A DNA stretch of 64,000 bases, from the NCBI GenBank assembly GCA_021774445.1, contig JAJFJA010000063.1:1-64000 (forward strand), written 5' to 3'. This DNA comes from Alphaproteobacteria bacterium. Its GTDB lineage: Bacteria > Pseudomonadota > Alphaproteobacteria > UBA6615. Shown one piece after another: positions 32,375 to 42,288 of the stretch (within the stretch, counting starts at the first letter, position 1; each line of letters starts with the position of its first letter). The notes under the pieces were generated by a model that was not told the DNA's origin, searched no databases, and saw only the letters and a program-made list of their open reading frames with translations. The translations under genes were made by a program, and so were the position numbers.

Positions 32375-32620
32375 ATGATGATAACCTGTCAGGAGTTTGA
32401 GGATTTTGTCATCGCCTATCTCGAGGGCGAGCTACCACGTCGCCAAACTGTCGTCTTCGAACTTCACCTCAAGGTCTGCCGCGAATGCCGTGACTATCTG
32501 ACGTCCTACAAACGAACCATCGAGGTATCGAAGCGCGCGTTCCAGGAACCCGGTCAGCAGATTCCCGACGAGGTACCCGAAGATCTCGTGCGGGCCATTC
32601 TAGCGGCACGGCAAGCTTAA
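32375..32620 (+). CDS. Zinc-finger anti-sigma factor-like protein
   Basis: ITCQEFEDFVIAYLEGELP…HLKVCRECRDYL; follows ECF sigma; start inside ORF 32246..32620. Confidence 0.8.
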   Translation: MMITCQEFEDFVIAYLEGELPRRQTVVFELHLKVCRECRDYLTSYKRTIEVSKRAFQEPGQQIPDEVPEDLVRAILAARQA

Positions 32621-32999
32621 GCGCCGCCCACCCATTCTATTAGGTGATCGGCCGCCGCCCGCAAGATGGCATCGACCCGCCTGGCGGCTTCTTCCTCTTT
32701 TGCGTCTCCATCATCATGGCGAATAACCTTGCCTAATTTCCCCGCAATAACACCGGTGGTCGGTTCCGTAGATAGGCGACCGCACTGACCGGTTTGGCCG
32801 GGTCCCGTCCTAGCGCCTAGCGGGCGCGCCGCAACATCGGAATGTGATTCGCTGGGCGCCGGTGAGTCATTTGGAACATATCAAAAACGGCACTGTGGGG
32901 AGATTGTGCCACGATTGTGCCGCAATGGCCCGTTTCGTTCCCCTTTTCGCCTATTTGACGATTGACACCTCGCCCGAAAACCCGCAGAAATCCGCGCGG

Positions 33000-33075
33000 G
33001 GGCCCGTAGCTCAGTTGGTAGAGCACCTGACTTTTAATCAGGTTGTCACAGGTTCGATCCCTGTCGGGCTCACCA
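33000..33075 (+). tRNA. tRNA-Lys (anticodon TTT)
   Basis: GGGCCCG acceptor pairs with CGGGCTC; AGCTCAGTTGGTAGAGC D-arm; ctgacTTTTAAtcag anticodon arm; GGTTCGATCC T-arm; CCA encoded. Confidence 0.95.
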
Positions 33076-33201
33076 TATTTTCAAGGGGTTAGGCGATACC
33101 GCACAAATATTTTCGGCGGGTTCTACGGCATTGCCGTTGTTAGGGGCCGGTGTGTTCCGGATTGCGGTGCCGGAAATTTCGATCCACCGCTGGTTTGCGG
33201 G

Positions 33202-34434
33202 CTACCTGTCTCCGAATGCGCCGGCGTCGGCCAGGCGCTCGATGTCTTCATCCGAGTAGCGAAGCAGTTCCTTTAGAACCGACGGTCGATCCCGATCCAG
33301 CGGCGGTGTAGGTTGCAGTGCCGGGGGTTTGGCGACGCCGCGCGGTCGGATGGGCATGCGCGGCACCATGGCCTGTTCCCCCTCTGCCGTCCGCACCGGA
33401 ACGACCAGATCGCGTGCCTCGACATGCGCGGTCGCGACGGCCTCGGCCACCGATAGGATGGGCGCGGCGGGAACATCCGCCGCGTCGAACATTGCCAGCC
33501 ATTCTGCCTTTGTACGACGTCGTAGAACGTCACCGAGAATCTCATCCAAAGCGGCGCGGTTGGCGGCGCGCGCCGCGTTGTCGGCAAACCGCGCGTCGGC
33601 CTCGAGATGCTTAAGGTCCAACGCCGTCAGCAAGTTGAGCCAGAACTTCTCGACGCCGACCGCCGCGATGACGATCCGGCTATCCGCCGTTTCGAATGCG
33701 CCATAGGGGGCCAGCGCCGGATGACCGGAACCGTGCGGCGAACCCGGCCAATCGGTGGCGTGGTGGAACGTCACCTCGTCACTGAGCAAATGCAGCTGGC
33801 TATCCAGCATCGCGACCTCATACGACCGACCTTGGCCGGTCTCGCGAGCCTGGTGCACGGCCGCCAGAACCGCGACCGCGGCATAGAGGCCACCGGCCGT
33901 GTCGCCGAGATGATAGGGGATATGAGCCGGGCCGGTATCCGCATGCCCGGTCAGACTCATCCCGCCACCGAGCGCCTGCACCAGGAGATCGTAGCCGGGC
34001 CGCCTGGCCCAGGGACCGTGTTCGCCGAACGCACTCAACGAAACGGACACGATCTTGGGATTCCGCTGGACCAGAGCGGCATGATCGAGCTGCAGCCGCG
34101 CCATTACGCCCGGTCGAAAATTGTCGAAAACGACATCGGCAATCGCGACCAGGTCGAGCAACACATTTCGCCCGGCCGCAGATTTCAGGTTCAGCACCAT
34201 GCTGCGCTTGCCGTGATTATAGGTGTCGAATTGCGCGCTCGTTTCGCCGATCGCGGGGCCGATCTTGTTATTGCGCATGGGGTCGCCGCCCGGCGGCTCG
34301 ACCTTGACGATTTCGGCGCCAAGCTCGCCGAGTAGCGCCGTCCCAAAGGGGCCAGCGACGAACATCGACAGGTCGACGATGCGCAGCCCCGCCAGCGGTT
34401 TTGGATCGCTGTCCGTCATCTTATTCGGCGTCAC
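33202..34434 (-). CDS. CaiB/BaiF family (class III) CoA transferase
   Basis: LAGLRIVDLSMFVAGPFGTALLGELGAEIVKVEPPGGDPMR. Confidence 0.93.
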   Translation of the reverse strand: MTPNKMTDSDPKPLAGLRIVDLSMFVAGPFGTALLGELGAEIVKVEPPGGDPMRNNKIGPAIGETSAQFDTYNHGKRSMVLNLKSAAGRNVLLDLVAIADVVFDNFRPGVMARLQLDHAALVQRNPKIVSVSLSAFGEHGPWARRPGYDLLVQALGGGMSLTGHADTGPAHIPYHLGDTAGGLYAAVAVLAAVHQARETGQGRSYEVAMLDSQLHLLSDEVTFHHATDWPGSPHGSGHPALAPYGAFETADSRIVIAAVGVEKFWLNLLTALDLKHLEADARFADNAARAANRAALDEILGDVLRRRTKAEWLAMFDAADVPAAPILSVAEAVATAHVEARDLVVPVRTAEGEQAMVPRMPIRPRGVAKPPALQPTPPLDRDRPSVLKELLRYSDEDIERLADAGAFGDR

Positions 34435-35257
34435 CCCAGCGCCAAATGCGCGCCGCGTTACCGCCCAGGAACGCCGCCTTGGCGTCCGGCTTCAGCGCCA
34501 GCGCATCGACCTCGCCGAGCGGTCCGGCGAAGTCCATGAGCGGATAGCCCGTCCCAAACAGGACTTTCCGCGTACCGTAACTGTTCAAGTACCGCGTTAG
34601 CTCGGGTGGAAAGTATTTCGGCCGGTGCCCCGATGTGTCGATGTAGAGATTCTCATGCTTCCAGCTCAGCGAGATCAGCTCCGGGGTCCACGGATAGCCG
34701 GCATGCCCGGCAATGATCGTCAGTTCAGGAAAGTGCAGCGCCACATCGTCGAGATAGCCCGGTCGGCCAGGCTCGTTCGCTAGGGCGACGGCGGTATGGC
34801 CGGTGAGAATGAGAACCGGTATGTCGAGTTCGACACACGCCGCATACAGCGGGTAGTAGATCGCGTCGTTTGGCGGCACGTCATAGAGGAATGGCAAAAG
34901 TTTTAGCCCGCGGAATCCCAACTCGCCAGTCGCTCTGTGGAGTTCGCGAACGGCTGTCATCCCGTCTCGTGGGTCGACCGACGCGCAGCCGACGAACAAC
35001 TCGGGCCGCCGGGCCACGACGGCCGCGACCGCCTCATTGTCAACCGGACTCCGCGGGGTGGCGGTCGCCGAAATGATAATCTTTGATACCCTGCCGGCGT
35101 CGGCCTCCGCGACAACGTCGCTCTCGGTGAGTTGCGTCCGGTGCCGCAGGTTCAGCCGCTCATAAAGCTCATCGAACATCAGTTCGTGACGAAAGAAGGC
35201 CTCGGGCCACCAATTCGCCCAGACATCGACAACTGACACGCGCGCTGCACCAGCCAA
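34421..35257 (-). CDS. Amidohydrolase family (TIM-barrel, amidohydrolase_2-like)
   Basis: ELTIIAGHAGYPWTPELISLSWKHENLYIDTSGHRP…VLFGTGYPLMD. Confidence 0.85.
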   Translation of the reverse strand: MAGAARVSVVDVWANWWPEAFFRHELMFDELYERLNLRHRTQLTESDVVAEADAGRVSKIIISATATPRSPVDNEAVAAVVARRPELFVGCASVDPRDGMTAVRELHRATGELGFRGLKLLPFLYDVPPNDAIYYPLYAACVELDIPVLILTGHTAVALANEPGRPGYLDDVALHFPELTIIAGHAGYPWTPELISLSWKHENLYIDTSGHRPKYFPPELTRYLNSYGTRKVLFGTGYPLMDFAGPLGEVDALALKPDAKAAFLGGNAARIWRWGDAE

Positions 35258-35424
35258 TGCGCACTCCGGATCTCTCTATGCGGCCAATGAGAGAGGTGAT
35301 TGAGAGCATACCCTCGGGGGCCAGGACCGCCTGACTTTGCAGGGAAAGTTATCGCGACTGACGCTGCCCGGGTCAAGGTGACGCGCCGCGAAACGTCCGC
35401 CGTTTGATTGTTTCGGCGGTCGCT

Positions 35425-36828
35425 CTAGGCGCTCGCCGAGACCAATCTCGCGGCAGCGGTGCCGGCGAGGCGGCCTAAATTGGTGGCCATCAACAAGCCG
35501 CTGCCGGAGAGATAACCCCAATCCGCTGGACCCGATAGGCCACGTGCCGCGCCGCCGCCGGCGAACAGGTTCGGCAGCACGCTGCCGTCGGCCGTCATGA
35601 CTCGGCCCTCGCCATCGACATCCAGGCCGCCCTGGGTATGGAAGAGCGCACCTGTCACTTTGGCGACATAATAGGGCGGCGTCAGCGGCGGATGGGTACT
35701 GAAATCGCGGCCGAGCGGATCCCGCCTTTCCGCTCGCGCCATAGCCTCGACGTCAGTCATGGTTGTCGCCAACCCGTCCTCTGGGCAGCCGATATACGCG
35801 GCGAGTTCGGCTAGGCTCTGGACACGGCGGATTGCACCGGCGGCCTCGGCATCGCGGTGGCTGTGCAATTGCATGGCAACCTCGTGGCACCGTGCGTCGA
35901 ATACGGTCCAGGCCAGGCCGCCGGGTTGCGCCAGCACCTTGCGGGCTTGCTCGGAATACCCCTCGTTCTCATGGGAAAAGCGCTCGCCGCGCTGGTTGAC
36001 CTGATATCCGCCCTCGGTGATGCAAGCCCACCCCAGATGAACCATGTGCGGCGTCACGACGGCACCATGGCCCTGGTAACTTCCCATGTCGGAGACCGTC
36101 GCCCCCAGCGCCAGCCCCCACGCAACCGCATCGCCTTGGTTCCCGACATGGCCATGATAATGGGCGTCCGCCATGTCCGGAATGTATCGTTTGATCATCT
36201 CCGGATTGCCGCCGTAACCGTTGCAAGCCAGGATAAGAGCGTCGCAACCGACCGATTCTAAGCGGCCGTCGGGGCGACGGAAGCGAACGCCGGTGACGCC
36301 GCCGGAGCCATCGGCGTAAAGGTCGGTGGCGTGCGCGGCCGTGAGGATATCGATGTTCCCCTTGGCAACCGCCTGAAGCAGTGCCTCAAGAAGCTCGGCA
36401 CCGTGCAGGCCGGGTGTCGCATGCATGTGCGGTGCCGAGTGACCGGGATATTGAAATGAACTCAAGGCCGAGAGCGGGACCTCATGCCGGTCGACCAGCC
36501 ATTCGATGGTCTCGGCCGCCTCGGCGGCAATGTGGCGTGCCATCTCGGCATCGTTTTGTCCTTTTGCCTTGGCGATCAAGTCCTGCGCCAGCAGCAGCGC
36601 GGAATCGGCGATCCCGGCCTCGTCCTGCAGCCGCGTGCCGCCGGCGGGTATCTGACCGCCGGAAAGAGCCGTGCTGCCACGCGGCTGATTGTCCCGTTCG
36701 AGGAGTACCACGTCCGCACCGCCCTCATGCGCCGCCAAGGCGGCACAGCAACCACACGCCCCGGCACCGATGACGACGACGGGAAAGTGGACTTCGAAGG
36801 CCTCGGCAACTTCTGTGATTATGCTCAT
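35425..36828 (-). CDS. FAD-dependent oxidoreductase (fumarate reductase / 3-ketosteroid dehydrogenase-like)
   Basis: VVVIGAGACGCCAALAAHEGGADVVLLERD; LFAGGGAARGLSGPADWGYLSGSGL. Confidence 0.88.
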   Translation of the reverse strand: MSIITEVAEAFEVHFPVVVIGAGACGCCAALAAHEGGADVVLLERDNQPRGSTALSGGQIPAGGTRLQDEAGIADSALLLAQDLIAKAKGQNDAEMARHIAAEAAETIEWLVDRHEVPLSALSSFQYPGHSAPHMHATPGLHGAELLEALLQAVAKGNIDILTAAHATDLYADGSGGVTGVRFRRPDGRLESVGCDALILACNGYGGNPEMIKRYIPDMADAHYHGHVGNQGDAVAWGLALGATVSDMGSYQGHGAVVTPHMVHLGWACITEGGYQVNQRGERFSHENEGYSEQARKVLAQPGGLAWTVFDARCHEVAMQLHSHRDAEAAGAIRRVQSLAELAAYIGCPEDGLATTMTDVEAMARAERRDPLGRDFSTHPPLTPPYYVAKVTGALFHTQGGLDVDGEGRVMTADGSVLPNLFAGGGAARGLSGPADWGYLSGSGLLMATNLGRLAGTAAARLVSASA

Positions 36829-36943
36829 AAGCCGTGGCTCCTTGGGCCTCCTGGTGCTGTAGAATGCATGCTAGCCGCCGCGTCGCCGCTGCGCCATGGT
36901 AACCCATGCTCAGTCATGCCGCGGAACAGCAGCAGAGATTCGA

Positions 36944-37852
36944 ATGTCGGAGAAGATTGTCATCAATGAGGTGGGCTTGCGAGATGGGCTGCAGATGCAG
37001 CCTGTTTTTGTACCCACGGCGCGCAAGCTCGAGTTGGCACGGGCCTTGCGGGAAGCCGGTATTCACTCGTTCGAGGTTTCCAGCTTCGTATCGCCGAAGG
37101 CGGTACCGCAAATGGCCGACGCCGCCGATGTCTTCGCCGGATTGCCGGCCCTCGCTGGGGTCGATTACTGGGCGCTGGTGGCGAACGAGAAGGGCTATGA
37201 GCGGGCTATCGAGGCGGGGGCCGGGAAAGTTGGACTCGTGCTGTCGGTTACGGAGACGATGAACCGGCGGAACATCAACAAATCTGTCGATGAGTCGGCG
37301 GCCGAGTACACGAGGATACTGGATCGATGTGCCCGCGACCGCGTCCAGAACCGGGTTTACCTCGCGGTAGCCTTCGCCTGCCCTTATGAAGGAAAAACGC
37401 CTGCCGAAACCGTCGTCGAATGGACCGATCGCATGCTGACGGCGGGGGCCGGGGAGATTGCTCTCGCGGACACGATCGGCGCCGGGGCACCGGCCCAGTG
37501 CGAAGATTTGCTGGCACTGCTTCTCCGGCATTGGCCGGCGGAACGCTTCGCGCTGCATCTGCACGATACCCGCGCGATGGCGCTCACTCTCGCATGGATC
37601 GGCGCCCAGCATGGCGTGCGCAAATTCGACAGTTCGATCGGTGGCCTCGGTGGCTGCCCCTTTGCCCCCGGTGCTGCGGGCAACGTGGCGACGGAGGATC
37701 TGGCGTTCATGTTCGAGGCATCCGGCTTCGACACCGGCGTCGATATGGCCGGGTTGCGCCGTGCGGTTGGCGTCGCCGAGGCTATCACCGGGCTTACCCT
37801 CGGTGGCCGGGTCACCCGATTTCTCCAATCTCGAGAACCGGATACCCACTAA
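36944..37852 (+). CDS. Hydroxymethylglutaryl-CoA lyase family protein
   Basis: VGLRDGLQMQPVFVPTARKLELARALREAGIHSFEVSSFVSPKAVPQMADA; GGLGGCPFAPGAAGNVATED. Confidence 0.9.
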   Translation: MSEKIVINEVGLRDGLQMQPVFVPTARKLELARALREAGIHSFEVSSFVSPKAVPQMADAADVFAGLPALAGVDYWALVANEKGYERAIEAGAGKVGLVLSVTETMNRRNINKSVDESAAEYTRILDRCARDRVQNRVYLAVAFACPYEGKTPAETVVEWTDRMLTAGAGEIALADTIGAGAPAQCEDLLALLLRHWPAERFALHLHDTRAMALTLAWIGAQHGVRKFDSSIGGLGGCPFAPGAAGNVATEDLAFMFEASGFDTGVDMAGLRRAVGVAEAITGLTLGGRVTRFLQSREPDTH

Positions 37853-37862
37853 GTCGCCGAGG

Positions 37863-38729
37863 TTAGACGGGCCGGTCGCCGATGACCGTCGTTCGGTGCA
37901 TGTGCCTTATGTACGAGCTGTCATAGGGGGTCGCGTGGTGCATGAGACAGCGGTTGTCCCAGATGACAAGGTCGTGGCGCCGCCATTTGTGGGTGTAGAT
38001 GTTTTGCGAATGCACGCTTGCCTTGAACAGCGCGCCTAGCAGGCTACGGCTGTCATCGTCCGACAGACCGACGATGCGGGTCGTGAAGCCGGGATTCACG
38101 AACAAAGCCTTGCGGCCGGTCTCCGGATGGGACCGTACGACCGGATGAACAACCTCCGGCAGCATTGCCTTCTGGTCATCCGTTAAGGTCGCCCGGTTGG
38201 CGCCCGCGGCAGTCTCGCCGGCGAAGCTTGCGGCATAGGAATGCACGGCCGTCAGGTCCGCGATGCGTTTTTGGGTCGCTCCGTCCAACCCGTCGTAGGC
38301 TGCATACATGTCGGCGAACATCGTGTCGCCGTCAGATGGCGGGATTTCGAGCGCATAGAGTAGCGAGCACATCGCCGGTCGCTCCACGTAGGAGATGTCG
38401 GAATGCCAATAGCGGCCAGCCTCTTCGAATCCGACCGCCGCGCCGTCGGCGCTCTTTTTGTTGGATATTTGCAGGATCTCTGGATGACCCGGCAGCAGAA
38501 AATGCGCCGCCACGTGAATTTCCAGATCACCAAGCCGCCGGCTGAAAGCAATCTGTGCCTCTGGGGTAAGGTTTGTCTGGTCGCGAACGGCAATCACGCC
38601 ATAATCAAGCAAGGCGCGATGCACCAAGACAAAGTCATTTTCGTCGAGCTCAGCCAAATCGACACCGACAACCTCCGCGCCGATCGACCGTCCGAGAAGA
38701 CGAACCTGTTCGGTACCGGTCGCCATCAA
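37863..38729 (-). CDS. TauD/TfdA family alpha-ketoglutarate-dependent dioxygenase
   Basis: YWHSDISYVERPAMCSLLYALEIPPSDGDTMFADMYAAYD…IWDNRCLMHHATPYD. Confidence 0.92.
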   Translation of the reverse strand: MMATGTEQVRLLGRSIGAEVVGVDLAELDENDFVLVHRALLDYGVIAVRDQTNLTPEAQIAFSRRLGDLEIHVAAHFLLPGHPEILQISNKKSADGAAVGFEEAGRYWHSDISYVERPAMCSLLYALEIPPSDGDTMFADMYAAYDGLDGATQKRIADLTAVHSYAASFAGETAAGANRATLTDDQKAMLPEVVHPVVRSHPETGRKALFVNPGFTTRIVGLSDDDSRSLLGALFKASVHSQNIYTHKWRRHDLVIWDNRCLMHHATPYDSSYIRHMHRTTVIGDRPV

Positions 38730-39412
38730 ACGCGCGCCTGTTCGGACAATTCAATATCAAAGTGCCGCCTGAAAATGTCCCGTAGCTGGTCATAACAGGC
38801 GCCGACGCGGATGGTCGAGAAGTCGGAGAGATCGACAATGCTGCTGCCGCGCCCCAACGCGTTATGGTACTTGCACAAACCGTAGTCGATTTGCAGGTTG
38901 GCAATATCGCGCACCGGCTGCTCGACACCTTCAAGGCGAAACTTGCTGCCCGTAAGTGAGGTGTTCGCCGATGAGCCAAGGACCGGCATCATGCGTTCCA
39001 GGCTAAGTCGCGCCACCTCCTTATGAAGCGTTCCCGCATTCATAAGCAGATCGATCGTCCCGGCCTTTGTCGAGTTGCCGATAACAAAATCCGTCAGGCC
39101 GGCGAAGATCGGGTGGTCGGCGTCAAACGGTGCAACGATCGAAAAGGGTAGGTCGTAGTCGAACAAGACGGTGCGGACCACCTCTCGCTCACGCTCGCCG
39201 ACCATGATGAATTCGTTGAACATCTCCCAACTGCCGAACATACCACAGGGCTTGGAGAAACTTCTCTGCTTTGCCTGGTAGATCGAGCGAATCGCCGGTT
39301 CGGCGTTGCCGACGATGGCGTACCCGACATCGACGGGAAATATGGCGACGCCACCATCCGTAACCGCGTCGACGATTCGTTTTCCGTCGGCATTGATGTC
39401 TTGTTCGGTCAC
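38726..39412 (-). CDS. YrdC/Sua5-like (threonylcarbamoyl-AMP synthase superfamily) protein
   Basis: GGVAIFPVDVGYAIVGN…IYQAKQRSFSKPCGMF…MPVLGSSANTSLTG. Confidence 0.75.
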   Translation of the reverse strand: MTEQDINADGKRIVDAVTDGGVAIFPVDVGYAIVGNAEPAIRSIYQAKQRSFSKPCGMFGSWEMFNEFIMVGEREREVVRTVLFDYDLPFSIVAPFDADHPIFAGLTDFVIGNSTKAGTIDLLMNAGTLHKEVARLSLERMMPVLGSSANTSLTGSKFRLEGVEQPVRDIANLQIDYGLCKYHNALGRGSSIVDLSDFSTIRVGACYDQLRDIFRRHFDIELSEQARV

Positions 39413-39440
39413 CGGATCTTCCTCAATAGTCTGTTATGCC

Positions 39441-40880
39441 TCAGCGCGGAAACTCATCGACATGCTCGGCCGCGAAGTCGAAATAAAGGTCGCGCGTAAT
39501 CCCGGCGACGAGCCTGGAGACGCCGAACTTCATCCCGGTGATAGAGGACCCGGTAACACCCATTGAGGCCGTCGAGCCCCAATTGAAGATATGGATATCT
39601 TTGAGCGCCGGCGCCGTCCCCGGTTCTCGTTCGGTCAATTCGAAGCCGCGACCGAGATAGGGGTATTTGCCAAGCGGCTCGCATTCCTCTCCCGCGGGCG
39701 GTTGATAGCGGTCTTCCCAAGTTGCAATCTTGCCGGCGACGGGCCTCAACTCCGGCCGCAGATCCGGATCGACCGCCAGGCCGGTCCCAAAAATCAAGAA
39801 GTCGAAGTCATATCCGGCCTTCGCTGTGGTCACTCGCACACTATCACCAAGCTCTGCCACGGCTTGCCATGGTTCGCTTGGGTGGAAGCGGCAATTCTCG
39901 AATGCGCGCAGACGCTCCAGGCTCCACGGCGGTGGCGGCGTGCCGACCTCGCATAGATACCGGATGGCACGCCATTTGAGCGCATCCTCAAGTTCGGCGA
40001 AATGTCTCAGAAACCCGTTATTCTCCAGCCAGTGGCGCCGCTCGCCGCGCGGTAACTTGGATCGGCGGAAGAACAAATCGACACTCTGCGCCCCCTGATC
40101 AAGTGCCATCGCCGCATTGTCGACCGCCGACGCGCCGACGCCGAGGACCGCGACCCGTTTCCCCGCCAGGGTCGAAAAGTCGATCGGCCAGGCCGTGTGT
40201 GCGTAACGATGGCTGGGTACGCCTTCCACGAGGTCGTCCGGGACATACCAGCGACCCGACCCCTCCAGACCGTTGGCCATCACGACCTTGCGGGCGAGTA
40301 TTGTCTCAATCGTTCCTTTGGCGGTGCAGCGCAGTCGCAACAGGCCCGAGGGCAGCGGTTCAATCTCTTCGACCTTGAGGTTGTTGCGCGTCGGCAGGTC
40401 GACCGTATCCCTGAACCAGTTCAGGTAGTCCATCCACAGCGGCGTCGGAATCCGCGCCAGCTCATTCCACGTCGGCACCGCGTAGCTGGTGTCGAACCAC
40501 GCGCGGAAGGTCAGGTCCGGAATACCGAGATCGGGGCCGGTGAGATATTTCGGTGTGCGCAACGTACGCATGCGCGCGAACGTGATCCATGGCCCCTCCG
40601 CGCGTGCCGGTGACGCGTCGATGATCAGGGTGTTGCGGACGCGTTCGCGATAGAGCGCGAAGCCGACGGCGAGCCCACCCTGTCCGGCACCGACGATCGC
40701 AACATCATAGACGTGCTCTTTCGTCGGCGGCCGAACCGGGCGCACCCAATCAAGGTTGGGATAGTCGAGATAATCGAGATCACGGCGAACTTTCTCGCGC
40801 AGTCGTTCCAGATCCCGCTGCGCCGTTGGTCGCTGCTGCAAATCGACGTTATCGCTTGGTATCGCTGCAATGGCTGTCAT
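39441..40880 (-). CDS. FAD/NAD(P)-binding flavoprotein monooxygenase-like
   Basis: DVAIVGAGQGGLAVGFALYRERVRNTLIIDA; KRVAVLGVGASAVDNAA; DFLIFGTGL. Confidence 0.88.
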   Translation of the reverse strand: MTAIAAIPSDNVDLQQRPTAQRDLERLREKVRRDLDYLDYPNLDWVRPVRPPTKEHVYDVAIVGAGQGGLAVGFALYRERVRNTLIIDASPARAEGPWITFARMRTLRTPKYLTGPDLGIPDLTFRAWFDTSYAVPTWNELARIPTPLWMDYLNWFRDTVDLPTRNNLKVEEIEPLPSGLLRLRCTAKGTIETILARKVVMANGLEGSGRWYVPDDLVEGVPSHRYAHTAWPIDFSTLAGKRVAVLGVGASAVDNAAMALDQGAQSVDLFFRRSKLPRGERRHWLENNGFLRHFAELEDALKWRAIRYLCEVGTPPPPWSLERLRAFENCRFHPSEPWQAVAELGDSVRVTTAKAGYDFDFLIFGTGLAVDPDLRPELRPVAGKIATWEDRYQPPAGEECEPLGKYPYLGRGFELTEREPGTAPALKDIHIFNWGSTASMGVTGSSITGMKFGVSRLVAGITRDLYFDFAAEHVDEFPR

Positions 40881-40933
40881 GTCGGCAGTATAGGTCTATT
40901 GCACCGGCCGCGCATCGTCACAGCCATCAACGA

Positions 40934-42244
40934 TCATTGGATGATGCCCGTCATGCGCGGAATGGCCAGCGTAAGGTCGGGAACGAATACGATCATCGCC
41001 AAGACCGCGATTTCGATCAGCAGAAACGGTATCACTGCAAGCGATACCTGCTCCAGCGAGACTCTTGCAATCGGCGAGACAATAAATAGGACTAATCCCA
41101 ACGGCGGCGTGATCACCCCGAGCAGCAGCCCGATCATCAAGAACATACCGTATTGGATAGGGTGCATTCCCATGCCTTCGAGGGCAACGGGCATCAGCAA
41201 TGGCCCAAGGATAATCATGTTGGCGATGGCGTCCATGAAGGTGCCAACGAACAAGAAGAACAACACGATTATGACGAAGAGCATCACCTTGTTGTCGGTG
41301 ATTGAAAGCATGAACTTAAGCAGATCCTGCGGAAATTGGTGGAAGATGAGGATTTGCCCGAACACGATCGCCGCGCCGACGATGATCAGAGACGACCCGG
41401 TGACGCGTGCCGTGCCGATCAGAGCCGCCTGGAGCTTGGCAAAATCGAATTTTCCATAAAGCAGTGCATAGAGGCTGCCGAGTATCAGCGAATAGAGCGC
41501 GGCGGCCGCACCCGCCTCGGTCGGTGTCATGATCCCGCCGAGGATCCCGTAGAGAATGATGAACGGGATGATCAGGACCGGCAGGGCCTTAACGGACCCC
41601 TTGGCGACCGGCGTTATGCCCGCGAACCGGTGCACATCGCCATACCCCCTGAACAGCGCGAAAAAAAACGACGTCACCATCAACAGGAACCCGATCAGAA
41701 TACCGGGAATGATACCCGCGGCAAATAACCCGCTGATCGAGATTTGCAGAGAGCCGCCGACGATAATCAACGGAATGCTCGGTGGAATGATGGCGCCGAT
41801 AACCGCGCTCGATGCGGTCACGGCCGCTGAAAACGCGGCTGGATAGCGCTCGCGAACCATGGCCGGAATCAGAATCGGACCGATCGATGCGGCATCCGCC
41901 AGCACCGAGCCCGAGATCCCGGCAAAGAACATGCTGGTGACGATATTGACATGCGCCAGACCGCCCTTGATCCAGCCGACCAAGAGCCGCGCGACATCGA
42001 TCAGCCGTTCAGTCAAATCAAGCCGGTTCAGTAGCTCGCCGGTCAGCACGAACATCGGCAGCGCCAGGAGCGCGAACGAATCGATACCGCCATACATCTG
42101 GGTGACGAGGATGAGCGGGGGGATTCGGGTCCCCGAGAAAAACAAGAAAAAAGTCGATGCGAGGCCGAGGCTGAAAGCAATCGGCACGCCGAGAATCAGC
42201 GATACAAAAAAAGGTAGAAAGAGATAGGTGACGACGAGCTCCAT
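40934..42244 (-). CDS. TRAP transporter large permease (DctM-like)
   Basis: 436 aa; FFAGISGSVLADAASIGPILIPAMVRERYPAAFSAAVTASSAVIGAIIPPSIPLIIVG. Confidence 0.95.
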   Translation of the reverse strand: MELVVTYLFLPFFVSLILGVPIAFSLGLASTFFLFFSGTRIPPLILVTQMYGGIDSFALLALPMFVLTGELLNRLDLTERLIDVARLLVGWIKGGLAHVNIVTSMFFAGISGSVLADAASIGPILIPAMVRERYPAAFSAAVTASSAVIGAIIPPSIPLIIVGGSLQISISGLFAAGIIPGILIGFLLMVTSFFFALFRGYGDVHRFAGITPVAKGSVKALPVLIIPFIILYGILGGIMTPTEAGAAAALYSLILGSLYALLYGKFDFAKLQAALIGTARVTGSSLIIVGAAIVFGQILIFHQFPQDLLKFMLSITDNKVMLFVIIVLFFLFVGTFMDAIANMIILGPLLMPVALEGMGMHPIQYGMFLMIGLLLGVITPPLGLVLFIVSPIARVSLEQVSLAVIPFLLIEIAVLAMIVFVPDLTLAIPRMTGIIQ

Positions 42245-42288
42245 GCCCCTATCGCGCCGTCGTCAGCAAGGTCGGCATTTGTGGCCGG

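Noticed and set aside
32844-33092. ORF containing GPVAQLVEHLTFNQVVTGSIPVG
   Set aside because: Classic spurious translation across a tRNA gene (tRNA-Lys).
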